In this document: positions 17,059 to 25,892 of the stretch, in pieces
Position numbering within the stretch: position 1 is the stretch's first letter
Layout of the letters: each line of letters starts with the position of its first letter
Origin: Rhizobium sullae
Lineage (GTDB): Bacteria; Pseudomonadota; Alphaproteobacteria; Rhizobiales; Rhizobiaceae
Assembly (NCBI RefSeq): GCF_025200715.1
Contig: NZ_CP104143.1
Span: forward strand, 744,001-808,000
DNA: 64,000 nucleotides
Direction: 5' to 3'
Made by a program: the position numbers and the translations under genes
The notes under the pieces: generated by a model
Seen by the model: only the letters and a program-made list of their open reading frames with translations
What the model was told of the DNA's origin: nothing
Database searches by the model: none

Positions 17059-17253
17059 ATGGATGATTTGAAGTATTGGTATCATTCGAAGACGATCTGG
17101 GGCGCACTGATTTCCGCCGCGGCGCATCTAGGCTGCATACGACGGGCTTCGACATTTCAGCCGATCGTGAATATCGCGGGAGCCATCGGCGGCCTGCTGG
17201 CGGTCCATGGCAGGCTGACGGCGACGTTGGCGATCCGGCAGGCCTTTCGCTGA
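17059..17253 (+). pseudogene. Small phage membrane protein (holin position) with compensated frameshifts
   Basis: ATG 17059 is behind GGAAGGAGATAACG. The 64 residues start MDDLKYWYHSKTIWGALISA and resume NIAGAIGGLLAVHGRLTA, both typical of small phage proteins encoded near endolysins. The middle segment (HLGCIRRASTFQPIV) is unlike the family, while the +1 frame over the same bases reads SRLHTTGFDISADRE, which fits. Two compensating frameshifts, near 17128 and 17168, are therefore likely. The product, if made, has a hydrophobic helix interrupted by foreign sequence. Confidence 0.55.
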
Positions 17254-17319
17254 GGGAATTTCAGGCGTTCGCTAGCAAGTGGCAGCTTTCCGGCCGAAGC
17301 GGTCTTTGCAGATGATAGC

Positions 17320-18297
17320 TTATCCTCCTTCTGGCTGCGCGTGCGGCGGTCGGAAAACTTGCGCGAAAAATGTCTCATCGGAAAGGCGGCGAAGTAGAGC
17401 GGCAATCACTGCGGTTGCCGCTATGGCGAAAGCGACACGACCTAAGAGAACGCCGTAGACATCCGCGCCGAGCGAGATCACGAGGATCGTGTCCTCGATC
17501 ACGCTATGCGCGAAGCCCATGAACACGCACGAGAGAAAGACCTGGCGCGGCGATACTGCACCCGATCGCGCCTCGCGGATCAGAAGACCGGCACCGTAGG
17601 AAATACCCAGGAATAAGCCGACAGCGGTGAGATGCTCTGCTTCGCCACGGATGCCGGCAAGGCGCAACAAGGGCGATAGGGCTTTCATCATCAAGTCTAA
17701 TAGCCCGATTATCCGTATGAGTTCGAGGCTCCACGACAGAAGGAGAAGGATTGCCAGCATCCACATCATGGTCTCGGCAAGAGCCCAGAAGTATGCAGCC
17801 CAACTGACCGCGGCACTCATGGGGATCCAGGTCGGGTTGACCGAAGCCTGCAGCCACCCCGTGGCCACGAGGACATGATGGAGGATGAAGGCGTAGAGCA
17901 GGCCGCCCAAGATGCGCAGCAGCGTCGTCACAATCATCCCCGGTCCAGCTTGCTGGATGATCTTCTGCTCGGTCGGCAGGCCATGCGCGAAGAGGATGAG
18001 CGCCGAGAACACGGTGACGTCCGCCACGCTCAGCGAGGATGCGGGAATCAGCGCGAAAATCAGCGGGATCGCGCCCCATATACCGACAAGCATTCCTGTC
18101 AGCCACGCCAGCCCGAGCTCCGGTGGCAGGCCAATCAGGTGCATGACGGGCGCAAATGCAGGCGCCACGGCCTTGATCAGGCCCATTCTCGCCAGCAGTT
18201 CCGTCAGAAGCGTGATGGGAACCATGACGCGGACAAGCACCCAGTAAATCTCGAGGGTTTCTCGGGTTGTGCGTAAGATGGGCATCAAGAACGGCAT
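17320..18297 (-). CDS. Nucleoside recognition (Gate) domain membrane protein
   Basis: 325 residues from ATG 18297 (MPFLMPILRTTRETLEIYWV). There are about eight hydrophobic helices. Two Gate-type halves are visible: MVPITLLTELLARMGLIKAV...LPPELGLAWLTGMLVGIWGA near the start and a second with EHLTAVGLFLGISYGAGLLI. Members resemble spore maturation proteins and nucleoside transporters; the substrate is unknown. It is divergent from an Lrp/AsnC regulator, 120 bases away, which probably controls it (inference), and that would point to an amino-acid or small-metabolite signal. The TTG at 18378 would add 27 unlikely residues. Confidence 0.82.
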   Translation of the reverse strand: MPFLMPILRTTRETLEIYWVLVRVMVPITLLTELLARMGLIKAVAPAFAPVMHLIGLPPELGLAWLTGMLVGIWGAIPLIFALIPASSLSVADVTVFSALILFAHGLPTEQKIIQQAGPGMIVTTLLRILGGLLYAFILHHVLVATGWLQASVNPTWIPMSAAVSWAAYFWALAETMMWMLAILLLLSWSLELIRIIGLLDLMMKALSPLLRLAGIRGEAEHLTAVGLFLGISYGAGLLIREARSGAVSPRQVFLSCVFMGFAHSVIEDTILVISLGADVYGVLLGRVAFAIAATAVIAALLRRLSDETFFAQVFRPPHAQPEGG

Positions 18298-18417
18298 GCG
18301 AGACCTGCATAGCGGTTGCCTCAATCTGCTACTCCTGGCTGTTTCGAATTTGTGGTCAAAGATTGCAGATCGGTGCAATTTTATTGCAAAGATGTGACTG
18401 ATGGATGAGATGAGAAC

Positions 18418-18870
18418 ATGGATCGGATCGACCGGAAGCTTTTGAACCTGATGCAGCGCGACGCATCGCGCACCAATGTCGACATGGCCGAGGAAGTAGG
18501 CCTGTCGCCCTCCAGTTGTCTGCGCCGTGTGCAGCGGCTGCGCAAATCAGGTTTCATTGACAGAACTGTAGCAATCCTCAATCCCACCAAGGCCGACCGC
18601 AGGATCAAGGCGCTGATTACCGTCGAGCTGAAGTTGCACGGTGAGCAGCACATGCGCCGCTTTCTGGAAATCGCGGCTTCAGAAGAGGCCGTTTCACAAG
18701 CCTATGCCGTGACGGGCGAAACCGACGTCGTTCTGATGGTGCGTCTGCGCGACATGGAAGAATTGGACGCACTCTGCGAGCGGCTTTTTCGCGATCAGAC
18801 CAATGTAGCCCGCTTCTTCACCATGATGATCATTCGAACCGCCAAGGAAGAAACGGCGATTTGGCTATGA
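18418..18870 (+). CDS. Lrp/AsnC family transcriptional regulator
   Basis: 150 residues from ATG 18418. The N-terminal winged helix is at 1-60 (MDRIDRKLLNLMQRDASRTN, VDMAEEVGLSPSSCLRRVQR). The C-terminal RAM (ligand) domain is at 65-145, with AVTGETDVVLMVRLRDMEEL and the F(T)MMIIRTAKEETA closing strand. Its position divergent from the Gate-domain membrane protein suggests local control in response to an amino acid. Confidence 0.92.
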   Translation: MDRIDRKLLNLMQRDASRTNVDMAEEVGLSPSSCLRRVQRLRKSGFIDRTVAILNPTKADRRIKALITVELKLHGEQHMRRFLEIAASEEAVSQAYAVTGETDVVLMVRLRDMEELDALCERLFRDQTNVARFFTMMIIRTAKEETAIWL

Positions 18871-19070
18871 TCGTATGCCGTTCCCAGCCGACCGCTTCAG
18901 GCGCGAAGCAGCCTTCAAAAATCCTTCGAAAGCCGGGGCAGCTTCTACCGAAGTCCGCGAATTCCGTGGCGGGTGCCCTTGGTTCCGGGCGTCCCCCTCT
19001 CGTCTTTCGGCTGCGAAACGCCTTGGGAAAATACAGTCCAGAATTGTTCTAAAGGCCCGGCTTTACAGTG

Positions 19071-19087
19071 CATTCATTTGCCATTCA
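19071..19087 (+). promoter_or_regulatory. Direct repeat with 11-base period upstream of feuNPQ (candidate FeuP site)
   Basis: CATTCA at 19071-19076 recurs at 19082-19087. OmpR-type regulators bind head-to-tail half-sites about 10-11 bases apart, and the site is 54 bases before feuN. Autoregulation by FeuP is inference. The surrounding gap 18871-19140 shows no gene. Confidence 0.35.
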
Positions 19088-19140
19088 GGTCACGTGAGTA
19101 CATAGTCGGAGCAAGTTGGAATTACGTTGGAAGCATATAC

Positions 19141-19389
19141 ATGGCCTCTCTCTTGAGCGTCGTAGCTTTGGCCGCTGGGCTGGCGGCACCGGCGCCCTCG
19201 CCGGACGACTCGCGCCCTCTGATCGTGCGCGTCGCGGGCGATTGCAGCGCGGCGGCCGAGCAGGTCGTCGAGCAGACGGGCGGACAGCTTCTGTCCGTGC
19301 AGCCATCCGGTAACACCTGTATCATCACCGTTCTCGTCCAGGGCAACGGCCAGCGGCCGCGGAAGGTGACCGTCAGGGTTCCGATGTAG
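19141..19389 (+). CDS. feuN: FeuN-like small periplasmic regulator of FeuQ
   Basis: 82 residues from ATG 19141 behind GGAAG. The N-terminus MASLLSVVALAAGLAAPAPS is a plausible signal peptide; the mature part is small, with two cysteines (DCSAAAEQ, NTCIITV) that could pair, and ends KVTVRVPM. In Sinorhizobium meliloti a periplasmic protein of this size, FeuN, is encoded immediately upstream of feuPQ and restrains the FeuQ kinase (established knowledge). The position, size and export signal here agree. It is separated from feuP by 52 bases. Confidence 0.8.
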   Translation: MASLLSVVALAAGLAAPAPSPDDSRPLIVRVAGDCSAAAEQVVEQTGGQLLSVQPSGNTCIITVLVQGNGQRPRKVTVRVPM

Positions 19390-19441
19390 GCGGAATCGGC
19401 CTATGAAGCACCAGTGATATAGTCGAGGTGAAAGCGGACCG

Positions 19442-20113
19442 ATGCGCATTCTGGTAGTCGAAGACGACGTCAATCTGAACCGGCAGCTCGCCGACACGCT
19501 GAAGGAGGCGGGCTATGTCGTCGACCAGGCCTTCGACGGCGAGGAAGGGCATTTCCTCGGTGACACCGAGCCTTACGACGCGATCATCCTCGACATCGGC
19601 CTGCCCGAGATGGACGGCGTCACCGTTATCGAAAAATGGCGCGGCGCGGGGCGCGGCATGCCGGTTCTAATCCTGACCGCCCGTGATCGCTGGAGCGACA
19701 AGGTCGCCGGCATCGATGCCGGGGCTGACGATTACGTGACAAAGCCTTTCCATGTCGAGGAAGTGCTGGCGCGCATTCGCGCCCTGATCCGGCGCGCGGC
19801 CGGGCATTCCTCCTCCGAGATCATCTGCGGCCCGGTGCGGCTCGACACCAAGACCTCCAAGGCGATGGTCAACGGCGTGACGCTGAAGCTCACTTCGCAT
19901 GAATACCGGCTGCTCGCCTATCTGATGCACCACATGGGCGAGGTGGTTTCCCGCTCGGAACTGGTCGAGCACATGTACGACCAGGATTTCGATCGCGATT
20001 CCAACACGATTGAGGTTTTCGTCGGCCGCCTGCGCAAGAAGATGGGCGTGGACCTGATCGAAACGGTGCGCGGTCTCGGCTACCGCATCCAAGCGCCGAC
20101 CAATGCGAATTAA
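19442..20113 (+). CDS. feuP: Response regulator FeuP (OmpR/PhoB type)
   Basis: 223 residues from ATG 19442. The receiver domain has acidic residues ED at 7-8, phospho-acceptor Asp51 in ILDIGLPEMDG and Lys near 101 (DYVTKPFH). The C-terminal winged helix is at 125-218, with LTSHEYRLLAYLMHHMGEVV and DSNTIEVFVGRLRKKMGV. In S. meliloti FeuP with FeuQ responds to low osmolarity and drives cyclic glucan export (ndvA), needed for symbiosis. It overlaps feuQ by 11 bases. Confidence 0.92.
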   Translation: MRILVVEDDVNLNRQLADTLKEAGYVVDQAFDGEEGHFLGDTEPYDAIILDIGLPEMDGVTVIEKWRGAGRGMPVLILTARDRWSDKVAGIDAGADDYVTKPFHVEEVLARIRALIRRAAGHSSSEIICGPVRLDTKTSKAMVNGVTLKLTSHEYRLLAYLMHHMGEVVSRSELVEHMYDQDFDRDSNTIEVFVGRLRKKMGVDLIETVRGLGYRIQAPTNAN

Positions 20114-21503
20114 GTCGCTCACCGCACGCGTTCTGCTTCTGACGACCGTCTGGTCGACCGTGGCGCTTGTAGTGATCGGCCTGTTGATTTCCACGCTTTA
20201 CCGCCGCAGCGCCGAACGCGGTTTCCAGGATCTGCTGCGCGCCCAGCTCTACAACGTCATCAATTCCGTGACGATCGGCGACCAGGGCGCCTTGAGCGGC
20301 AGCCCGCAGCTTGGCGACCTGCGCTTCGCCCAGCCGAGGACCGGTTGGTATTGGGTGGTGGAGCCGCTTGGGACCTATACGGCAGCCCCGCTGGTTTCGC
20401 CGTCGCTGGGATCGGCGACGATCCCCGTTCCCTCCGTGCTGGAAGCGCCCTTCGACAAGAACTACGAGCGCTACTACCAGGTGACGGACGCGACGGGAAA
20501 CCGCGTACAGGTGGCCGAAACCGAAGTCGTGCTCGACACCGACGGACGCGCGGCGCGCTTCAGGGTGAGCGGCAATGTCGAGGTCGTCGAGAGCGACGTC
20601 AGCAACTTCTCCCACAGTCTCTACCTGGCGCTTGCCGGCTTCGGGGTCGGCAGCCTGATCGTCAACGCGCTCGCCATTCTTTATGGCCTGAAGCCGCTCG
20701 ACAAAGCGCGCGCGGCGCTGGAGCGCATCCGGGCGGGCGAGAGCGAGCAGCTGAAGGGCGATTTCCCGCGAGAAATCCTGCCGCTAGCAAACGAGGTGAA
20801 TGCGCTGATCGACAGCAACCGGCGCATCGTCGAGCGCGCGCGGATGCAGGTCGGCAATCTGGCGCATTCGCTGAAGACGCCGATTGCGGTCCTGCTCAAC
20901 GAGGCAAGGGTTCTGGAACGCCCGCACGGCGACCTGGTGCGCAGCCAGGCGGAAGCGATGCAGGGACAGGTGCAATCCTATCTCAACCGGGCACGCATTG
21001 CCGCCCAACGCGAATCCGTGCTGGCGAGAACCGACGCCGAACCGGCGCTGGAGCGGCTGGTGCGCGTGATGCGGCGGCTCAACGTCGACAAGGAATTCGA
21101 GCTCAGCATATCGCCACATCTCGCGGTCGCCATGGAGCAGCAGGATCTGGAAGAGACCGTCGGCAACCTTTTGGAGAATGCGTCGCGCTTTGCCGCGACG
21201 AAGGTGCGGTTGAGCGCTGCTGAAGTAACAGGAGATGTAAAGGGCGCCGAAGCGAGCGCGCGGCGGCACTGGGTGGAGCTTGTCGTCGAGGACGACGGGC
21301 CGGGCCTGGAGCCCGACCAGATCCGCGAGGCGCTCAAGCGCGGGCGGCGACTGGACGAAAGCAAGCCGGGAACGGGCCTCGGGCTTTCGATCGTCACTGA
21401 GATCTCCAACGAGTATCAGGGCCGGCTCGAGCTCTCCCGCGGCGAGTGGGGCGGCCTCAAGGCGCGGCTGATTTTGCCCGGCGTCACAAAGGATGTTGCA
21501 TGA
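20103..21503 (+). CDS. feuQ: Sensor histidine kinase FeuQ
   Basis: 466 residues. TM1 is at 9-32, the periplasmic sensor at about 35-170, TM2 at about 173-195, then HAMP. The phospho-acceptor is His255 in GNLAHSLKTPIAVLLNEA, and the ATPase domain has N-box NLLENASRFA, G1 DDGPGLEPDQ and G2 GTGLGLSIV. The periplasmic domain includes RTGWYWVVEP and ERYYQVTD, similar to PhoQ-like sensors. The ATG overlaps the end of feuP. It is expected to sense osmotic conditions in the periplasm and to be restrained by FeuN. Confidence 0.92.
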   Translation: MRIKSLTARVLLLTTVWSTVALVVIGLLISTLYRRSAERGFQDLLRAQLYNVINSVTIGDQGALSGSPQLGDLRFAQPRTGWYWVVEPLGTYTAAPLVSPSLGSATIPVPSVLEAPFDKNYERYYQVTDATGNRVQVAETEVVLDTDGRAARFRVSGNVEVVESDVSNFSHSLYLALAGFGVGSLIVNALAILYGLKPLDKARAALERIRAGESEQLKGDFPREILPLANEVNALIDSNRRIVERARMQVGNLAHSLKTPIAVLLNEARVLERPHGDLVRSQAEAMQGQVQSYLNRARIAAQRESVLARTDAEPALERLVRVMRRLNVDKEFELSISPHLAVAMEQQDLEETVGNLLENASRFAATKVRLSAAEVTGDVKGAEASARRHWVELVVEDDGPGLEPDQIREALKRGRRLDESKPGTGLGLSIVTEISNEYQGRLELSRGEWGGLKARLILPGVTKDVA

Positions 21504-21622
21504 ACAATTGCTTGATGCCACAAAGACATAGGCAATTGCATAGCATGCTTTGCCTTAATGCCGACAAGGGGCGATGCGCATCTGACGGCACCGATTCGAC
21601 ACCCCGATGCTGGTTTGACCGA

Positions 21623-22042
21623 ATGACGTTACGACCAAATGCTCTGATCGTTTCCTCGCTTCTTGTTGCCGTTGCGCTGTCGTCGTGCACGACCGCGAAG
21701 GGTGGTGGCGGGCTGTTTTCCCGCAAACCTTCGGCATCGGCGGCGTTCATTACGGCACTGCAGGGCGGGATTGCCGGCCGCAGCGGCGTGCAGCTGAGCG
21801 ACAGCGACAAACAACGGGCTCTCGAAGCCGAATATCGGGCGCTCGAAGGCGCGGCCGTTGGCCAGCCGGTCGTCTGGAGCGGACGCAATGTAAGCGGCAA
21901 GGTTGTGGCGGCCGCACCTTATCAGGTTGGTTCGCAGAACTGCCGTCAATACACGCATACGCTGACTGCGGACAGCAAGGATACCATCGCGCGCGGCGCG
22001 GCCTGCCGCAACAGCGACGGAAGCTGGTCGCCGCTCGGCTGA
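21623..22042 (+). CDS. Lipoprotein related to the rickettsial 17-kDa / RT0821 surface antigen family
   Basis: 139 residues from ATG 21623. Signal peptide MTLRPNALIVSSLLVAVALS ends in the lipobox LSSC. The C-terminal domain is the conserved block of this rhizobial family: ALEAEYRALEGAAVGQPVVW, SGRNVSGKVVAAAPYQVGSQ, NCRQYTHTLTADSK, ARGAACRNSDGSWSPLG. The glycine-zipper segment usually found in the middle is reduced to ALQGGIAGRSG. It is probably attached to the outer membrane. It lies 120 bases after feuQ and about 115 bases before cycH. The longer upstream frame to 21446 is not needed. Confidence 0.82.
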   Translation: MTLRPNALIVSSLLVAVALSSCTTAKGGGGLFSRKPSASAAFITALQGGIAGRSGVQLSDSDKQRALEAEYRALEGAAVGQPVVWSGRNVSGKVVAAAPYQVGSQNCRQYTHTLTADSKDTIARGAACRNSDGSWSPLG

Positions 22043-22156
22043 ATTTGGCCGGTTCTGCACATAACTTCCTTCTAAAATGCGGCCAAACGCCTCAAATCTT
22101 CGTCATTCTGGCTTTGCCAGTTGGAATGGCCCCGCGCTTCAAGTATTTGGGCCGGT

Positions 22157-23290
22157 ATGATGTTCTGGATTTTGGTGGCCGTGATGACGGCGGCTGTTGC
22201 CGCCCTCCTGCTTTATCCGCTTTTGCGCGGCGCGACGGCGGCCGAGGACGACCGTGCCGGCGAGGCGGCGGTCTACCGCGATCAGCTGCGCGAACTCGAC
22301 CGCGATCTGGCCGGCGGGTTGATTTCGGCCGACGAGGCGGATTATGCGCGGGCGGAAATCGGCCGCAGGCTGATTGCCGTCTCGGCTGCCGAGCCGAAGG
22401 CGGTAACCAAACTTGCACGGCACCACCGCCTCAGCGAGGCCTTCGTTCTCCTGCTGCTTCCGGTTCTCGGGCTCTGTCTTTACATCGCGATGGGCAGGCC
22501 GGAACTGCCGTCGCAGCCGTTGGCGGCGCGGTTGGAAAACCCCGGCAACGATATGGCGGTGCTGATCGTTAAGGCGGAGCGGCATCTGGCGGCGAATCCG
22601 GAGGACGGCAAGGGCTGGGATGTGTTGGCGCCTATCTATTACAATGCGTTGCGGATCGCCGATGCGGAGAAGGCGTACCGCAATGCGATCCGGCTGCTTG
22701 GGCCGAGCCCGATCCGTCTCGACGGGCTTGCCGAAACGCTGATGGCGAGCGCGAACGGTGTCGTGACCGAGGAAACCCGCAAGGTGCTCGAGCAGTCGCT
22801 GACGCTGGAGCCTCAAAACCCGCGTGCGAAATTCTACGTCGCGCTGAGTATGGAGCAGGCGGGGCAGGCGGCCGAGGCCAAGGCAGCCTTCGAGGCGCTA
22901 GCAAAGGAATCGCCGGCCGATGCGCCGTGGCTGCCGCTCGTCAACGAGCACATCGCCAAGAACGGTGGTGCTCCGGCGGCGGACGGCACGGCGCTTGGCA
23001 ATCCCACGGAGGAGGACCTCGCGGCAGCCCAGGATATGAGCACCGGCGACCAACAGCAGATGATCCGCGGCATGGTGGAAAGCCTAGATCACAAGCTGGC
23101 GGCAGATCCCAATAATTTCGAGGGCTGGATGCGGCTCGTTCGCTCCTATGCCGTACTGAACGATAAGGATCGCGCAGCGAGCGCGTTGAAGCGCGGGCTG
23201 GCAGTGTTTCCGGCGGATGGCGAAGAGGGCAGGCAGCTGATTGCGCTGGGGCGTGAGCTCGGCGTTGCGGCGGAGGGGGAGACGGAATGA
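22157..23290 (+). CDS. cycH: Cytochrome c maturation protein CycH (CcmI)
   Basis: 377 residues from adjacent ATGs 22157/22160 ([20 protein letters not shown]). TM1 at 2-21 and TM2 at about 95-112 flank the cytoplasmic leucine-zipper-like loop ([20 protein letters not shown]). The periplasmic C-terminus carries TPR repeats ([60 protein letters not shown]). CcmI holds apocytochrome c for haem ligation by CcmF/CcmH. It is the first gene of the cyc operon; its stop overlaps the cycJ start by 4 bases. Confidence 0.95.
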   Translation: MMFWILVAVMTAAVAALLLYPLLRGATAAEDDRAGEAAVYRDQLRELDRDLAGGLISADEADYARAEIGRRLIAVSAAEPKAVTKLARHHRLSEAFVLLLLPVLGLCLYIAMGRPELPSQPLAARLENPGNDMAVLIVKAERHLAANPEDGKGWDVLAPIYYNALRIADAEKAYRNAIRLLGPSPIRLDGLAETLMASANGVVTEETRKVLEQSLTLEPQNPRAKFYVALSMEQAGQAAEAKAAFEALAKESPADAPWLPLVNEHIAKNGGAPAADGTALGNPTEEDLAAAQDMSTGDQQQMIRGMVESLDHKLAADPNNFEGWMRLVRSYAVLNDKDRAASALKRGLAVFPADGEEGRQLIALGRELGVAAEGETE

Positions 23291-23754
23291 CGCGCAAGCA
23301 GAAGCGTCTGGCGGTGATCGGCGGCGGCATGGGCTTCATCCTCGCCGCGGTGCTGCTCGTCATGTTCGCCTTCAGCCAGTCGGTCGCCTATTTCTACATG
23401 CCGGCCGATCTTGCCAAGACGCCGGTGGCGCCGGAAACGCGCATCCGCCTCGGCGGGCTGGTCGGCGAGGGCAGTGTGGTGCGCGGCGCCGGCTCGACGG
23501 TGGAATTTGCCCTCACCGACGGCAGCGGCGATGCCGTGAAGGTCAAATATACCGGCATCCTGCCCGACCTGTTCCGCGAAGGGCAGGGGGTGGTGACCGA
23601 AGGCAAGTTTGCGGCCGACAGCCGGGAGTTCATCGCCGACACGGTGCTGGCCAAGCACGACGAGAAATACATGCCCAAGGACGTTGCCGACCGGCTGAAG
23701 GCGCAGGGTCTCTGGCAGGAAAGCAAGGGGCAGGAAGGCGAGGGTACGCAATGA
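23287..23754 (+). CDS. cycJ: Haem chaperone CycJ (CcmE)
   Basis: 155 residues. An N-terminal anchor at 8-30 is followed by an OB-fold periplasmic domain. The covalent haem-binding histidine is His124 in [10 protein letters not shown], with the haem-contact Tyr128. Length and motif are normal for CcmE. It takes haem from CcmC and passes it to CcmF. Overlaps of 4 bases at both ends (with cycH and cycK) indicate coupled translation. Confidence 0.97.
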   Translation: MTRKQKRLAVIGGGMGFILAAVLLVMFAFSQSVAYFYMPADLAKTPVAPETRIRLGGLVGEGSVVRGAGSTVEFALTDGSGDAVKVKYTGILPDLFREGQGVVTEGKFAADSREFIADTVLAKHDEKYMPKDVADRLKAQGLWQESKGQEGEGTQ

Positions 23755-25739
23755 TCATCGAGATCGGCCATTACGCGCTCGTTCTGGCGCTGGCCACGGC
23801 GATCGTTCTTTCGATCGTGCCGGTTATCGGCGCACGCAGGCTCGATCAGGCGATGATGGATGTGGCGCCACTCGGTTCCGTCGTGCTCTTTGCGCTGGTG
23901 GCTTTCTCCTTCGGCATTTTGACCTATGCGCATGTCGTCTCCGACTTTACCGTCAAGAACGTCTGGGAGAACTCGCATTCGCTGGTGCCGCTGGTCTACA
24001 AATATTCCGGCGTCTGGGGCAATCACGAAGGCTCGATGATGCTGTGGCTGCTGATCCTTGCGCTGTTCAGCGCGCTGGTGGCGCTCTTCGGCCGCAATCT
24101 ACCGGACAGGCTGAAGGCGAACGTGCTGTCGGTGCAGGCCTGGATTTCGGCGGCCTTCATCCTCTTCATCCTCTTGACCTCGAACCCGTTTACCCGCCTC
24201 GACCCGGCACCGGCCGAGGGCCGCGACCTCAATCCGGTGCTGCAGGATATCGGGCTGGCGATCCATCCGCCGCTGCTCTATCTCGGCTATGTCGGCTTTT
24301 CGGTGTGCTTCTCCTTTGCCGTCGCAGCATTGATGGAAGGCCGGATCGATGCCGCCTGGGCGCGCTGGGTGCGGCCCTGGACTCTGGCCGCCTGGACCTT
24401 CCTGACGCTCGGCATCGCCATGGGCTCCTACTGGGCTTATTACGAACTCGGCTGGGGCGGCTGGTGGTTCTGGGACCCGGTCGAGAACGCCTCCTTCATG
24501 CCATGGCTTGCCGGAACCGCACTGCTGCATTCGGCGCTGGTGATGGAAAAGCGCGAGGCGCTGAAGATCTGGACCGTGCTCCTGGCGATCCTCACCTTCT
24601 CGTTGTCGCTGATGGGCACCTTCCTGGTGCGCTCCGGGGTGCTGACCTCGGTTCATGCCTTCGCGAGCGACCCGAGCCGCGGTGTCTTCATTCTCTGCAT
24701 TCTGATGATTTTCATCGGCGGCGCGCTGTCGCTGTTTGCGTTCCGTGCACCGCGTCTGAACGTGGGCGGTCTCTTCGCGCCGATTTCGCGCGAAGGCGCG
24801 CTGGTGCTCAACAACCTGATCCTCACGGTTGCATGCGGCACCGTCCTGACCGGAACGCTCTATCCCCTGCTGCTGGAGACGCTCACCGGCGACAAGATCT
24901 CCGTCGGCGCGCCGTTCTTCAATATGACCTTCGGGCTTTTGATGGCTCCGTTGCTGCTTATCGTGCCCTTCGGACCGCTGCTTTCCTGGAAGCGCGGCGA
25001 TCTTCTGGGCGCGCTGCAGCGGCTCTATGTGGTTGCCGGCCTCGCTTTCGTCGCGGCGCTCGTCTTTTTCTATGCCGAGCATGGGGGGCCGGTGCTGTCG
25101 GTGCTGGGGCTGGCGGCCGGGCTGTTCCTCGTCTTCGGCGCCGTTGCCGATCTCTGGTATCGCGCCGGCATCGGCAAGGTTAAGGCGCATGTCGTCTGGA
25201 AGAGACTCACTGGTCTGCCGCGCTCGGCCTTCGGCACGGCGCTGGCGCATGCCGGGCTTGGCGTGACCGTGCTCGGCATCGTCGCGGTGTCGACCTTTGC
25301 GACCGAACATGTGCTCGAGATGAAACCCGGCGCGATTGCCGAGGCCGGCGGCTACACATTGCATTTCGACGGTATGCAGCCAGCGACCGGACCGAACTTC
25401 AGCGAGGAGCGCGGGCACTTCAGCGTGCGGCGCGGCGGAGTAGAGGTCGCCGACACCTGGTCGTCGAAGCGGGTCTATGCTGCCCGGCAGATGCCGACGA
25501 CGGAAGCCGGCATCCTGACCTTCGGAGCAAGCCAACTCTACGTGTCGCTCGGCGATCCGACCGATGACGGCGGCATCGTCGTTCGCATCTGGTGGAAGCC
25601 GTTCATTCTTTGCATCTGGGGTGGGGCGCTGATGATGGCGGCGGGCGGCTTCGTGTCGCTCTCCGACAGGCGGCTGCGCGTCGGCGCGCCGCGCCGCAAG
25701 GCGAAACCGGCAAGACCGGCCATGGAGGCGGCGGAGTGA
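23751..25739 (+). CDS. cycK: Haem lyase subunit CycK (CcmF)
   Basis: 662 residues from ATG 23751, which overlaps the cycJ stop; the longer frame starting further upstream is out of the operon pattern. It is a multi-pass protein with the WWD haem-handling motif [15 protein letters not shown] at 235-249 and the conserved periplasmic histidines seen in [10 protein letters not shown] and [11 protein letters not shown]. With CycH and CycL it ligates haem to apocytochrome c at the periplasmic face. The gene ends 13 bases before the palindromic repeat that separates it from cycL. Confidence 0.96.
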   Translation: MIIEIGHYALVLALATAIVLSIVPVIGARRLDQAMMDVAPLGSVVLFALVAFSFGILTYAHVVSDFTVKNVWENSHSLVPLVYKYSGVWGNHEGSMMLWLLILALFSALVALFGRNLPDRLKANVLSVQAWISAAFILFILLTSNPFTRLDPAPAEGRDLNPVLQDIGLAIHPPLLYLGYVGFSVCFSFAVAALMEGRIDAAWARWVRPWTLAAWTFLTLGIAMGSYWAYYELGWGGWWFWDPVENASFMPWLAGTALLHSALVMEKREALKIWTVLLAILTFSLSLMGTFLVRSGVLTSVHAFASDPSRGVFILCILMIFIGGALSLFAFRAPRLNVGGLFAPISREGALVLNNLILTVACGTVLTGTLYPLLLETLTGDKISVGAPFFNMTFGLLMAPLLLIVPFGPLLSWKRGDLLGALQRLYVVAGLAFVAALVFFYAEHGGPVLSVLGLAAGLFLVFGAVADLWYRAGIGKVKAHVVWKRLTGLPRSAFGTALAHAGLGVTVLGIVAVSTFATEHVLEMKPGAIAEAGGYTLHFDGMQPATGPNFSEERGHFSVRRGGVEVADTWSSKRVYAARQMPTTEAGILTFGASQLYVSLGDPTDDGGIVVRIWWKPFILCIWGGALMMAAGGFVSLSDRRLRVGAPRRKAKPARPAMEAAE

Positions 25740-25751
25740 TAGGTTCATTGT

Positions 25752-25892
25752 CTCCCTCATTCCTGTGCTTGTCACAGCAATCCAGCGCACCCAAGTCTTT
25801 GAGCGCAGATGACTCATCTGCGGACAGAGAACCATTCACGGGGCGGACACGCTGTGGCTGGATTCCTGTGACAAGCACAGGAATGAGGGGAG
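25752..25892. repeat. Dispersed palindromic repeat, copy B (inside the cyc operon)
   Basis: The arms of about 35 bases are near-perfect inverted repeats: CTCCCTCATTCCTGTGCTTG... at the left and ...CAAGCACAGGAATGAGGGGAG at the right, continuing inward to CAATCCAGC / GCTGGATT. The interior of about 70 bases carries CGCACCCAAGTCTTTGAGCG and GGGCGGACACGCTG, shared with copies C and D. No coding or transposase sequence is present. It separates cycK from cycL, and the only ATG for cycL lies in its right arm. Confidence 0.85.

Noticed and set aside
17320..18378. TTG start at 18378 for the Gate-domain protein
   Set aside because: Would add 27 residues unlike the family and overlap the promoter region of the divergent Lrp gene.
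23241..23750. Extension of cycK to 23241
   Set aside because: The upstream codons lie antisense in frame to cycJ coding sequence; the ATG at 23751 overlaps the cycJ stop and matches family N-termini.
24099..25835. 578-codon open frame on the minus strand
   Set aside because: Antisense of cycK; composition dominated by R, Q, E and H with no domain, while cycK carries the WWD motif and operon overlaps.
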